DNA from: Neofusicoccum parvum
Taxonomy: Eukaryota; Ascomycota; Dothideomycetes; Botryosphaeriales; Botryosphaeriaceae
DNA length: 64,000 nt
NCBI GenBank assembly: GCA_020912385.1
Contig: CP087206.1
Span: 2,914,001 to 2,978,000, forward strand
Direction: 5' to 3'
The notes beneath the pieces are model-generated. The model searched no databases, was not told the origin of the DNA, and saw only the letters and a program-made list of their open reading frames with translations. Positions 23,546 to 34,489 of the stretch are shown here, piece after piece. How positions within the stretch are numbered: the first letter of the stretch is position 1; every line of letters starts with the position of its first letter. The translations under genes and the position numbers were made by a program.

Positions 23546-25300
23546 ACATAAACTGTTTGTTGTACAAGCTAAAGTCTTTCCGATATTTAGATCAGTAAGC
23601 AGGCATGTGCAGCGTTAGGGTTGCACATTGTGCTTCTTTGAACAAGGCTGCCGCCCATAAAGCGGAGCTGTACTGAATAGCAGATAAGACCGATGCAGAC
23701 AGCATTGAGTGCGACAGAAAAAAAAGAGAATATTAAGATAGGCCTAGGTAAACAGCAGGAATCGAGTGTTTCAAAAGCGATGCTTTCTTTTTGTACGTTA
23801 CTAATGGCTTTGGCAAAAATGCCTCTCTTTTGCTACACTTGAGGGATTCTTGGAGTTTTCCAAAATTACTACGGTCAAGCACATGCTTGTGAGTTATGAG
23901 TTGAAAAATAGAGGAAACGGAAAATGGTGACAGGAACACAGTGGTGAATGCGCGATAAGAAAGACTATAAATAGAAACATGCTGGCAGAATACTTTGCAA
24001 ATGAAATAATAGGCGACAACGGCAGACAATAGCGTAAAGGGTGCAGTAGTCAAAGAAGGCAGTAGCACAGTGGACTGTAAGTTGCGGCGGATATTTTTTG
24101 CCAGGGCTCGTCGGGCAGGCATCAAGCGGCAGGCCGCAGGTGTGGTCGAACAAAGCTGCGCTGAGGGACTTCCAACCAATCGCGCAGTGGGTAGTGCTGT
24201 GACTTTCCGTCTTACAGATAAATATATACGAGTCCTGCGTGCAGCTATCCGATTGCAAGCTCACATGGACAGATCTCCTGCAAAAAAGAGTGCACACAGT
24301 CTTGCATCACGTCGGACGATGCGACCAAGTCCGACGCAGCGTAGGGGCCGGGCATAGCTCGCATTTATGACGACCGGCCTCGCGCCGAAATCCGCCCTGC
24401 AGGCAAACCAGGCGAGCAAGCGACCCGAAAAAGCGCCTTATCTGTCCTCCGCCCAAGTCCAACTTTCCAGCGCCGAGCGCCATGAGGTCACAAGGAACGC
24501 AAGGCTGAGACGCACAGCGCAAGGCAGACTTGCCCCTCTCCCCTTTCCCGCCACCTCGCCAAACGAGCTGGTTATGACTCTTTCCAAGGAGGCGCAGCTG
24601 GCAACGCAAGATTTCTTCCTGCCGTCCCGTTAAGCGAGCGTCATTTGCGAGGCTGGATCTCTTGGTCTGGGGTTTGACGTTCTGTGCCTTGCATCAAGGC
24701 CCTTCAGAAAGGAAGCGCCACAGGCGGCAGATGACGCAAAACCCGCCGCGTCTCAACGGCTCTTGCTTTCTGCATTCTGGTCTTTTCCAGGGCGGCATAT
24801 GCCGACACGGTTCCAAGGGGCCAGCCACCGTCCGTCACCATCCCTAACCGAGTTGCAGATGACTGGTGCGGTTCGCGTTGGCGAGCCTTCGACTTGCCGG
24901 AATAGGAAAGTCGAGCCCCAGGATCCCGCCGCTTTCGCATTCGGGGTGTCTTTTTTTCCCCCCTTTGCAAGATGTTCATTCGTCAACACAGCATTCGAAT
25001 ATCACCACGTGTGTAGCATGGAGGAACGGCACAGGCAGGACTGCCTTCGAACAAATGCGGTAATCGGAACGCCAGGCGTGACCCGGCGAACACGACCCCC
25101 TCGAAGAGCAGAACTTTCATTCGGGCATGCTGAAGCTAAAAATCAAACTCAACACCGAAAGAGCGCGCGCGGCAAAGCGGTTCATGGCGTCCTCAAAATG
25201 GTATCCTCCGTGTATACTTCGGTCCGACCGCATTCACTTTTTTTCTTCGTACAGTTATCACTTCATTAGTCCTCGTGTCGTTCGTCCTTTCGGGTCAATT
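23546..25300. other. Intergenic region between DUF7580 and CDF genes
   Basis: About 1.75 kb lying between two 3' ends. The first half is AT-rich and may contain decayed sequence; later open frames (24.1-25.3 kb) show no domain, splice structure or conserved-looking motif. Confidence 0.5.
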
Positions 25301-26775
25301 TCAGTCTCCGCGAATCAGCCTCGCGAGCATCTGCTTGAAGGTGCGCGGCTCGCGGCGCTCGTACAGCGGCTTGTGCTCCTCGTGGATGCTGTGCTCGTGC
25401 TCGTAGTCGACGTGCACGAAGGCGCGCTCGACGTCGGCCAGGCCCTCGAGCTTGCGCTGCAGCGTCTGGCCCACGTCGTGCGAGTCGCGCAGCTGGATCT
25501 CCGGGTCCATGACGATGTCGACCTCGACGTAGAGGCGCTCGCCGGCGTGGTAGGCGCGGCACTGTTGGGCGAGGTCAGCAGGCGCGGGCGGCGGACAACA
25601 ACTTCCCCGAGGCTTACCGTGTCGACCTTGCGGATGCGCGGGTCGTGGGTGATGGTCACGTAGATGACCTTGTTGATGAACTCGCGCGTGGCCGACTTGC
25701 CGACCAGCAGCCACACCTGGTCGAAGGCCTGGCTGACCCAGGAGTACAGGATCAGGAGACCGATGCACATGGCGCCGATGGGGTCGAGGTACCAGACGAA
25801 GCGGTCGCCGACGATGGACATGGTCAGGCCGAAGACGTTGACGACCAGGTCGTTGCGGTGGTCGATGAAGAAGACGTGGGCGGCCGGGTAGCGGCGCAGC
25901 GTGAAGCAGTACACGAACAGCATGAACTTGGCGCCGATGGCCAGCCCCACGCAGATGAGCGGGATCAGCTGCAGCTCGCTGCTCGTGCGCGCGCCGTCGC
26001 CCAGCGCCCGCGCCGACTCGACCAGCAGCTGCACCGCGACCGTGGTCATCAGCGCGCAGAACAGGATGATGCCGATGGTCTCGATGCGCCGCCGCCCCAC
26101 CGGGTACTTGACCGGGTTGGGCTTGTTGGCCAGCCGCGACGTGATGAGCATGACGATGGACGAGACGAGGTCCATGAACGCGTCGGCCGCCGTGGCGAAC
26201 AGCGACAGCGAGCCGGTGCTGATGGCCGCGAAGAGCTGGATCGCGAACAGGCAGAAGTTGACTGCGAAGCTGGCGTTGACCGCGAACTTGACCTTGCCAC
26301 CGTTCTTCTCCTGGTCTTCCACGTGCAGACGCTCTTCCTCGCCGCTCTGGAGCAGCTCGTCGATGTGCTCGTTCTGCTTCTCGTAGAAGCTTTCGACCTT
26401 GCGCAGGTTGTTCCTGCGCCAGAGCGATCTGGCCGACTTGATTTCGGGGCGAGACACGGACGTATTCTTCAGCGCGGCAAGGCCGTACGGGTCGGCTCCG
26501 TAGTGGCTTGCCGAGTCAATGGCTATTTCTTCTTGCCCGGCGTCGGCGACGGCCTGCTTGTCCTTTGCAGTGGACGGTGATTGGTGGCTTGGCGCCGTGG
26601 TGGCTTTGCTCTGAGAGCTGTTCCTCGAGTGGTGGTCCGAACTGGCCGCAGCTTGCTGGTTCGGCGCGGGGCTCGCTGGCACTGTGTTTACTGTGCTCTG
26701 GGCATTCGAGGCTGGCTGCTGGCTCGGCGGCGTAGTTGCGCGCTCCCCAGCGTTGTCGTTCTTGCCCGAAGCCAT
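25301..26775 (-). CDS. Cation diffusion facilitator (Mn/Fe-type CDF) transporter
   Basis: Minus-strand exons 26775-25618 and 25561-25301 (56-bp intron, phase 0) give 472 aa. A 160-residue hydrophilic Ser/Ala/Gln-rich N-terminus precedes six predicted membrane helices starting at about residue 163. Metal-site residues are seen as D198-AFM-D202 in helix 2 and D305-HRN-D309 in helix 5. A DxxxD pair in both helices is the pattern of manganese-type CDF proteins, whereas zinc types have HxxxD. The cytosolic C-terminal domain (CRAYHAGERLYVEVDIVMDP, then HDVGQTLQRKLE) is the usual dimerising, metal-sensing CDF domain. Likely moves Mn2+ (or Fe2+) into an organelle or out of the cell; which membrane is unknown. 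Confidence 0.88.
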
Positions 26776-28326
26776 GGCGTCCTAGGTAATTGACTCGAAC
26801 GGCTTGGTGGAGAAGCTTGGAGCGGAAGCTTGGAGAGGAGCTTGGAGTGGAGGCTTGGAGGAGAGAAGCTCGGGCAAGCGCGTCTTGGGGTGCAAGGGAA
26901 GCAAATGACGAGCTCGTAAAAGACGAGATAAGAGGCTTGGAGGGCAGGCGGAGGAGCTTATAGCTGGGCAATGGTAGATCTCAGCCACCTGCGGCTCGAG
27001 CAAAAAAAGCGCGCGACGGCACAAGCGGCAGGACAAGAGCTTGGACGGCGCAATTGGGTATCGCGCAGGAGTAGATGCTGGGCTGGCTCGGTGCGAAGGC
27101 GGGCCAAGAGCGAGGATAAGTATGCAGGCCAAGCAGTCGATTAAGTACACGTACTGCTTCCTGATAGCTAAGAGCGAGGCGCAGCCTGAAGCATTGCGGA
27201 AATTCTCACGGCGGAGCTTCGTTGCATTGACGAGGCGCTTGGCCTACATCATCCGCCCGGGGTAGCGCTGCCACTCACTGCCGATGCTGTTTGTATCTAG
27301 CCCGCTTCCATTCGCCGACCGCATGCGCATGAAGCACCATGCGCTTCAGATTGACGGGCGGCGATCTAGAACTGTTTGCACTGCCCCCATCTTGTCGCAT
27401 GATTGACGCCTTCACCGCCAGGTTGACTCCACGAACGCTCCACGGGACCTGAGCTGTCTTCTCCGCCAAGCTGTTATAGGTGCGGGGCATGTATAGAGCG
27501 AGCCGCGCGACAACCACCGGTCAAAGTATGCTGTGCCCGCCATTGAAACGGGTGGATCTGGTCCGCGAAACACATCGACCCCGTGTCCTGGTTCTGTCCC
27601 CACCGCACATCAGCCCAACGCAATAGGATATGTATTATCGCAGGGTCACAGTCGCCTTGAGAACGCCGGCCACTCTGCGTTTTGGCCTACTGCGCCTGGG
27701 CCTGAGAGCTCCTACAGCCGCGATTTAGGCTTCATGGAACAGGCTTTTGACGGACAGTAGCGTGGAATCCTGTCGGAGGACCTGGTCGTTGGATGCACCG
27801 CCCCGCTCAGTTGGGCGTGCTGTTGCAATCCGAGATTGAAGAAGTTCTCGGCATCTTTGCTTGGTCTTGCATCGCATATTCCCATGCAAAGTGTCCTTTG
27901 CGGATTCAGCCGTGGCGCTTGGGAGCGACCGGGTGTGAGGTACGGCTGGGATGCCGCGCCAGTACGGACCATCCAGAAACAGCAGTGAAGAACGCCCCTG
28001 AGATCCGATTGCCTCTTCAAGCAATTGAAGCCCAGGCGGTTGGTGTGAGCTAGACAGTATCTCTCGGAGATCAAGCCGTCAAGCTTGCTACATGGTGGTG
28101 AGAGCTGCGATCTGTGCAATTCGCATATCATCGACAGGCGTTGGCATAGCATGAGTTGGTGAAACGGCGCTTTGATGGGGAGCATTCGGGCCAAAAGGTA
28201 GCTTGCAGTCGTCAACGTCGTCAAATCTTTCCCGGCGAGGTGCACGGTGAGGCGGGATCACATGGGGAAAGTTGAAATGCTTCGGGACCTATAAGAGCAG
28301 CATAGCTAACTGGTAGTCTAGACCGC
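26776..28326. other. Intergenic region between CDF and SnoaL-like genes
   Basis: About 1.55 kb, holding the CDF promoter at its left and the 3' end of the SnoaL-like gene at its right. Open frames at 27.5-28.2 kb are not supported by domains or splice signals. Confidence 0.5.
26801..26942 (-). repeat. GCTTGGAG direct repeats in the CDF 5' leader
   Basis: Six copies of (A/G)GCTTGG(A/T)G on the plus strand occur at about 26801, 26814, 26827, 26839, 26852 and 26934, immediately upstream of the CDF start codon (reading CTCCAAGC on the coding strand). Five lie about 12-13 bp apart. Function unknown. Confidence 0.6.
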
Positions 28327-28926
28327 TTACAGGCTAGCTGGCTGTCTAATAGGCGCGCCGGTATCCTGTGCACGAAACCTTGGTCAGCTTGCTATATTCT
28401 CACCACCAACACGTCAGCGTGATGTTCGCCATCGTGGCCACTTACCAAGAAGACCTGGTAGTACTCCATCTTGACGCGTCCATCCTCCTTAACCAAGTGC
28501 GCGTTCGCGGCCCAGTCCAAGCTCGACACCCTGCCATCCCTCAACGCAAACTCCACGTTGCCACGCAGCATGCACTCGTTGGCATTGTTGCCAGCCGGGA
28601 ACACCTTCACCGGCTTGTGGACCATGGACTGGATACGCTCCCACTGGGCCTTGCGCATGGCCAAGATTGCTGTTTCACGAGAGATGAGGTGAGCAGGTCT
28701 GAGATGAGACGGCTGGCGGACAGGGGGAAGCACCATCGTGGCCCTTCGCCGGGTGAGAGGCGCGAATCAGCGTCGCCGTCTTGGTGAAGTTCTGAACGTA
28801 GTCGTCATGCACGTCAGGAGTGTCGGACGTCTTGTAAAAATCCTCGAAGAACTTCTTGTACTCGGGATCGAAGTCCACGCCGGCGGGGTATTCGGAGGCA
28901 TACGAGTGCGCGGGCGATGATGTCAT
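28327..28926 (-). CDS. SnoaL-like / NTF2-fold small protein
   Basis: Minus-strand exons 28926-28734, 28669-28446 and 28365-28327 give 151 aa. The last exon encodes 13 codons (DTGAP...). The pattern FFEDFYKTSDTPDVHDDYV, TATLIRASHPAKGHDAI, MRKAQWERIQ, VFPAGNNANECMLRGNVEF, LDWAANAHLV and MEYYQVFLDT is that of fungal SnoaL-like (NTF2 superfamily) single-domain proteins. The fold is a cone-shaped barrel that binds small hydrophobic ligands; some members are isomerases or cyclases, but most fungal ones are uncharacterised. No signal peptide, so probably cytosolic. The acceptor at 28366 was chosen over one nearer the donor because it restores the family's LDT ending. Confidence 0.8.
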
Positions 28927-30260
28927 TTTTGCTGTTCGTGACGTTTCGAGGTGAGTGAAGTCGAGCCTGCGGTTCAACGTGTTCACTCCCAGATATAGTG
29001 GTGGAGGAAAGCTGGCGCAACGTGCGTGAAGGCTCAAGCTTTGTCATCACCCAGCAGTGGTACGCGCGTATAGATCTGGCAAGTCTTTCGTTCGAGTCAT
29101 TTTCGGCACGGCGAATCTGTGTTGGTGTGAAGATGAGCGGGCTCGGTTGCCTCACTGGAGCGCAGGGCGGCCAGTGTTCGAGATACGAGAGCCGCTAGTG
29201 GTGAGGCCGATACAGGAAGAATGCTCGGATGGGAGACAGCAGCGCGCGAGCGAGAGAGCGGACTGTGTTAGGCTGCACGGTCGCGGCTTTTCGGCGGCGC
29301 GTCCTGCCGTCACTGGCTGCCGAGGCACACAGGCGGGCATGCTGGAATTCTGGTTTGGGCGGAGGCCGATTCGAAGAATGCGGGCCTGCTGCCGAGCGGA
29401 CTTCTTTTTCCTTGTGCCGAAACCACTTGCGGCACAGCTACCGCCTATTAGTACAGGCACGGCATGCGTGTGAACAGATGCCGTCCGCGCTGGGCAGGCA
29501 GCCGGCCGGATTGCGGAGAACCCTACCGCACACCTCAGCGGCCCCAACACTCCGAACCCGCCAAGCCGCTCTGTGCAACTGCGCCCTCAACCTTCCAGCA
29601 ACCCCAGGCATCGAAACCCGCCATGCGCCGCCCGACTGCGCTGGTTCCGGTGCATGTCCGAGCGGCATGCCCGCCTCGGACCACAGCGCGTTGGAGAACC
29701 GAGCTGCGTTCCCGCCATGTCGCCATCCCGCCTGGCTGAGGCGTCGGCTTCCCGACGCCCTTCCCTGCCCAAGCCTTGTCTTCCGGCGCCTTAATCATCC
29801 TTCGTGGACATGGCGCACGGCGCCTCCCACCCGGACAACGCAGCGTCGGACACAGTCAGCATAAGCAAAAGTCAGCCGAACAGCAGCGATAGGCCCAGCC
29901 CGCTGACTCCTCCACCATCCCTGCGCGTCGATCCCTTCCGAACGTCTGGTCTTGCAGCTGATGGTTCCTGCCGTGTGTGACCCTGATAGGCCCGTTCGGG
30001 AGACCTCTCAAACCCTTTGGTGATCTTTCTTTGGACCTCTTGCGCCCAGAGAGATAGGCGTTTGGCTCCCCAACTCCGATTATGCCGTGTTCGAATCCAT
30101 GTGGCCCGCTGTACTTTCTTATTCGTCTCGTTTATTTATTCGTGCGATGACTGATCTGCTGTCCTCCATGCTCTGCTCGCCCATATAACATTGCGCAGAC
30201 CCAGAGCAAGCGCGCCTGAGACACCGCATTGTCAATTCACTTTCTCTGGTGTCCCTGGCC
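28927..30260. other. Divergent intergenic region (SnoaL-like and MFS genes)
   Basis: About 1.3 kb of promoter sequence for two divergent genes. A frame of about 210 codons at 29.2-29.9 kb is Arg/Pro/Cys-rich, overlaps equally long frames on the opposite strand and has no domain. AT-rich TTTATTTATT at about 30130 lies upstream of the MFS start. Confidence 0.5.
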
Positions 30261-32032
30261 ATGGCTTCATCAACGGAGAAGCAAGAGACTACTCACAGGT
30301 CTGCGCTCACAGCGCCAGCGCCTGGTGAGCTAGAGCGCGGCCTGTCGTCTCCCAACTCGGAGGAGCTCATTCTCGCCAAGGATGGAACAGTACTTGTCCC
30401 GCAGCCTTCATCCAGCCCGGACGATCCCCTAAACTGGAGTTGGACAAAGAAGCATCTCGTTCTCACAGCCTTGATTCCTGGATGTCTTCTCTCCGATTGG
30501 GCATTGACGTGGGGAAGCGTGCTTTTCCAGCTACAGGCACCTGAGTGGTAAGCCAATGACCAGTCGTTGCCTATGATTACGTGCTGACGAGACTTTCCAG
30601 GCACATGAGTGTTGAGGCTGTCTCTCAGTCTATGAGCCCTGGGATCTTCATGCAAGGACCAGGCGGTATCCTTTCGGTGCCTTTGTGCCAGCGTTACGGA
30701 CGGTATGACAAGCCCTCCCGGCCAACCTCAAGACACTAACTTACCCCGACAGCCTGCCAGTTCTCTTCTGGTCTCAGCTGCTATCTCTCATCGTGACCAT
30801 TGGAGCAACGTTTGCCCCCGACTACGCAACTTTCACGGCCATGCGCACGCTCCAAGGGTTCTTCGGCGCAGCACCTCAAGTCATTGGCCTGTCCATCATC
30901 CACGATATGTTCTTCTTCAACGAGCGGGCCCGTAAGATCAACATCTGGGCAGCTTCTTTCCTTATCGGGCCATACCTTGGTCCCTTCATCTGTAGCCTGT
31001 GCACCTCGAAGCTCAACTGGCGCGAAGACTTTGGCGTTCTCGCTGGATTCTACGGATTCAGCTTGCTGATGGTCGTGTTCCTCGGTGACGAGACGCTCTA
31101 CGATCGGGGCAGCGTCGAGAAGCCCAAGAGCAAATCAATCCTCCGCCACATCTCCCTCCTGCTTGGCATCGAGGGAGTGCGCACGAGTAGCGGCCGGCCA
31201 GGACTCTGGACCGTCCTCTGGCATCAATGTTCCCTGCTGGCTAGGCCCTACCTCTTCGCCCCGAGTAAGACATCTCAACCCCTGCCACCACTCAAAGACC
31301 TGACTAACCTCAACACCAGCCGCCCTCTTCGTGATGCCACTCACCATGTGGACAATCGGCCTCGTCTCCACCATCTCGCAATTCGTGCTCCCACCCGTCA
31401 TAGCCGGCGGCTACGGTTTTTCGTACGTCGCGCTCGCCATGATCCACTTCGCGCCCATGATCGGCACCATCGCCGCCGAGCTGTGGGGCCACTGGTTCAA
31501 CGACTTCATCGCGAAGCGCTACATGGCACGCCACGCCGGCACGCACTCACCCGAGAACCGCCTCCACGGCGTCTACCTCCCGGTACTGATCGGAGTGGGC
31601 GGGCTCATCCTGTTCGGACAGACGCTCGAGCACCACCTGAGCTGGGTGGGCCTTGCATTCGGCTGGGTAAACAATCCCTTTCCTCCCTCTCCCCTCCCCT
31701 CCCCTCCAAAAGCCCTTCGCTAACAGCGTGTGACAACACAGGGCATGACCTGCTTCGCGACCCTGGGCGCCATGACGGCCGTGTCGGCCTACGTGCTCGA
31801 CACTTTCCCGCACCACGCCGCCCTGGCGTCCGCCTGGATCAACTTCTGGCGCGTCATCGGCGGCTTCACCGTCCTCTACTTCCAGATGGACTGGGTGCAC
31901 CTGAACGGCCCCGGCGTCGTCTTCGGCTGCCAGGCCGCCATCATTGCCGGCGCGACTGCCAGCGTCGCTGCCACCCAGGTGTGGGGCAAGCGCTGGAGGC
32001 AGAGGTGGCCGGCGCCGGCGGCGGAGAATTGA
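30261..32032 (+). CDS. MFS transporter, DHA1-like
   Basis: Five exons, 30261-30547, 30601-30702, 30753-31264, 31320-31666 and 31742-32032, with introns of 50-75 bp and consistent phases, give 512 aa. The N-terminal cytosolic region ends in SPDDPLNWSWTKKH, the entry signature of the fungal DHA1/synaptic-vesicle-like branch. Hydrophobic helices follow, with the MFS segment GFFGAAPQVIGLSIIHDMFF and the helix-5 region FLIGPYLGPFI. A central cytosolic loop (KPKSKSILRHISLL) separates the two halves, and helices resume at ALFVMPLTMW. Typically these export drugs or polyamines, or import organic solutes by proton symport. The ATG at 30261 is used; an upstream in-frame ATG at 30249 adds four residues. 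Confidence 0.88.
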
Positions 32033-32977
32033 GAGGGGAAGAAGGTTTCCTGGTGGGTTGGAGAGGGGCTGGGCCCTGGGTGTGCGGAGGAGCGGAGGAG
32101 CGGAGAATACTGAGGTGCGCTGCGGGTTTTCCGACGGTTTGTTTGGTAGGTGAGGTAATGGCGGCTGGGAATATCTGGGGAGAGGGTCCTCTAGCGTGCC
32201 GAGAATGATATCCTGGATCTATTGAAAGAACGGCAGGACTTCGGATGCGCTGTCACGGTTCGGCTCAGTGCCGCGTGGTTGTCGGTGAACGGAACGCTTT
32301 GCGTGTGATTGAATCATAATTCGGCTTCCCCTTTGCGATAACCTGGTCGATGTTGTCTTGCTCCTATTGGTAGGCTCGGAATGCCGATGAGGGATTTCGC
32401 TTTGGAACGGATTCTTCGCCGTTCAGTCGGGCGGCATTGCGGAATGTGAGCCATCACCGGCAATCTCACACTGGCCAGAGCAAACTCGCGTCTAGATTTT
32501 GTTTCCATTTTTCTTTTTTGTCATGACCCGAGCGCGCACTGGATACATTGGATGTTGAAAGTGTGGATAGAAGAGGGCGCTATTGGCGCTATCTATAGAG
32601 GAATTCCGCAAGCAGCCATGTAGGTACCTGGACCCCTTTAGCGGCCGCCTCCTCTCGGTCTGTCCCGAAGTCGGCTAACCTAACTTCGTATAGGCATTCT
32701 CGGAGATAGCTGTCAGGCACTACCGGCCTCGTGGTTGGCGGGACCAGATCAAGGGATTGACCGCATGCGGAAACAGCAAAACACAGCCGCCCGCCCTGAT
32801 CAGAGAGCCTCACTGGATCTAGATCGATGACGTAGAAGGGAACTCTACCGTTGCAAAAAGAATGAGAGTTATTTGCATTGCTCGCTGTGGGTATTGTTGT
32901 ATAAGACGGCAGCGGGTTGCGCCTTTGTCCCACCCTCCAACAATCACTTCACCATTCTTCCCCATCATCCACCCACT
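32033..32977. other. Intergenic region between the MFS gene and a secreted-protein gene
   Basis: About 950 bp, holding the 3' end of the MFS transcript and the promoter of the secreted-protein gene. No gene is supported. Confidence 0.5.
32900..32905 (+). promoter_or_regulatory. TATA box candidate for the secreted Ser/Ala/Pro-rich protein
   Basis: TATAAG lies 78 bp before the ATG at 32978, followed by a pyrimidine-rich leader. Judged by match and spacing only. Confidence 0.4.
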
Positions 32978-34309
32978 ATGTTCTACACATTCCTGTTCCT
33001 CGTGGGCTCCCTCCACGCGGCCAATGTCGCTGCCCAGAACTGCCCGCCGCAGTACGCGTTTATCGCGGACTTTCTCGATGACTACGCGCCGGCCAACAGT
33101 TACTGCGTCTCCAAGTTCGGGGCGCCCACTTCGATCATCACCGTGACGAGCACGGCCACCCGGTTCCAGAAGCGCGCCGAGGCGACTCTTGCAGTCGAGA
33201 TCCACGCTGTCGATGATAAGCCTAAGCCAGGGTCTCCGCTGGCCATCGCGAATGCCGAAGCACACCTCCGTCGGCCGTCGAGCGTCAAGGAGAAACGGCA
33301 GGGCTGGTTCAACTTCAACCCCATCTCGAACTTCAACCAGATGACGAAGAACCCTGCGGCACAAGCCTGGGTGCAGGGAATCTGCTCATGCATCGTCGAC
33401 CCGGTGACTAGGACCGCTACAGCGGTGGTGACCAAGACCGTAAGCTCCATCCATACGGCCCTCCAACGCACGAAGATACTAACGCACGTCATCTCCTTCC
33501 AGGTCAAGACCTCCACATCCACCGCCGCTCCCTCCAGCACCTGGAAATCCTCCGCCATCAATGTCCCCTCCGCCCCCGCGGTCCCCTCCTCCTCCAGCAT
33601 CTGGAAATCCTCCGCCATCAACGTCCCCTCCGCTCCTTCCGTCCCCTCCGCTCCCTCCGCCCCCGCGGCCCCCTCCTCCTCCAGCACGTGGAAGTCCTCG
33701 GCCATCTCGGTCGCGGTCCCGACCTCCCCATCCACCACGCTCTCCACCTTCTCGACCTCGATCCGCAGCTCCGCCGCGGCGCCCAGCCTCCCCAGCAGCG
33801 GGCCGGGCGGCAGCAACCCGCCGCCGTCCAACAACCCCGCGCCCCCGGCCTCCTCCGCCGCCCAATCGCTCACCTCGGCCGCCCAATCCCTGACCTCGGC
33901 CGCCGCCTCGGCCGCCAGCTCCGCCGCCTCCGCCGCCACCTCAGCCGCCGCCTCCGCGCTCCCGACCACCACACCCCTCTCGCCCGTCCTCCAGACCTCC
34001 AACTGCACGACCGGGCCCTACAGCGGCACGGGAGCCTGCGCGTGCGCCTACACGGTCTTCTGCGGGTACAGCGGCAGCTGCGGGGCGGCGAACGAGACGA
34101 AGGTGGCGGCGGCGCCGTCGTGGCAGGCGTGCGGGCTGGTGTGCGACAACGACAGCGCGTGCGCGGCGTGGAGCTACAGCTACGCGACGGGCTTGTGCAC
34201 GGAGGTCGTCGATCAGGACTGCACGTCCGACGTGTTCGACACGACTGCGGATCCGAACGCGGTGCTGGGCGTGTATGAGGGGGGGTGTCAGGGGGTTTGC
34301 TTGACTTGA
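32978..34309 (+). CDS. Secreted Ser/Ala/Pro-rich protein with Cys-rich PAN/Apple-like C-terminus
   Basis: Exons 32978-33439 and 33503-34309 give 422 aa. The proposed 63-nt intron (GTAAGC, CTAAC, TTCCAG) has a length divisible by three and no stop, so a retained form of 443 aa is also possible. Residues 1-19 form a signal peptide. The N-terminal domain (about 20-150) contains four to five Cys and Lys-Arg processing-like sites (QKRAE, KEKRQ). The middle has three imperfect repeats built on (T/I)WKSSAI(N/S)V, then Pro and Ser/Ala tracts with many potential O-glycosylation sites. The last 90 residues have about twelve Cys (for example TGACACAYTVFCGYSG, WQACGLVCDND, ACAAWSY), reminiscent of PAN/Apple folds. 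Probably a cell-wall or extracellular protein; no GPI signal is evident. Function unknown. Confidence 0.75.
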   Translation: MFYTFLFLVGSLHAANVAAQNCPPQYAFIADFLDDYAPANSYCVSKFGAPTSIITVTSTATRFQKRAEATLAVEIHAVDDKPKPGSPLAIANAEAHLRRPSSVKEKRQGWFNFNPISNFNQMTKNPAAQAWVQGICSCIVDPVTRTATAVVTKTVSSIHTALQRTKILTHVISFQVKTSTSTAAPSSTWKSSAINVPSAPAVPSSSSIWKSSAINVPSAPSVPSAPSAPAAPSSSSTWKSSAISVAVPTSPSTTLSTFSTSIRSSAAAPSLPSSGPGGSNPPPSNNPAPPASSAAQSLTSAAQSLTSAAASAASSAASAATSAAASALPTTTPLSPVLQTSNCTTGPYSGTGACACAYTVFCGYSGSCGAANETKVAAAPSWQACGLVCDNDSACAAWSYSYATGLCTEVVDQDCTSDVFDTTADPNAVLGVYEGGCQGVCLT

Positions 34310-34489
34310 GAGGGACTTGAGATGGTTGATTGGGTTTGTTGGGGGTGGAGGGTGGAGGTGGAGTCGCTTTGGGGTTGGGATTGGTGAAAGGACGCGGTGG
34401 GTTATGGATTGGCTGATGAAAGGATGCCGCGGTTATGTGTATGATTATTACGATCTCTCTTTTAATTTGGTAATGACATGGAACAACGT

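Noticed and set aside
24763..25269. Frame of 168 codons downstream of the DUF7580 gene
   Set aside because: No domain, biased composition and no splice evidence.
29229..29864. Frame of 211 codons in the divergent promoter at 29 kb
   Set aside because: Cys/Arg/Pro-rich and mirrored by opposite-strand frames; typical of GC-rich noncoding DNA.
30080..30130. GTTCGAATCC resembling a tRNA T-loop
   Set aside because: The flanking bases do not pair into a T-stem and no acceptor, D or anticodon arms fit.
33100..34008. Minus-strand frame of 302 codons opposite the secreted protein
   Set aside because: Shadow of the Ser/Ala/Pro repeat region; the + strand frame has signal peptide and Cys-rich end.
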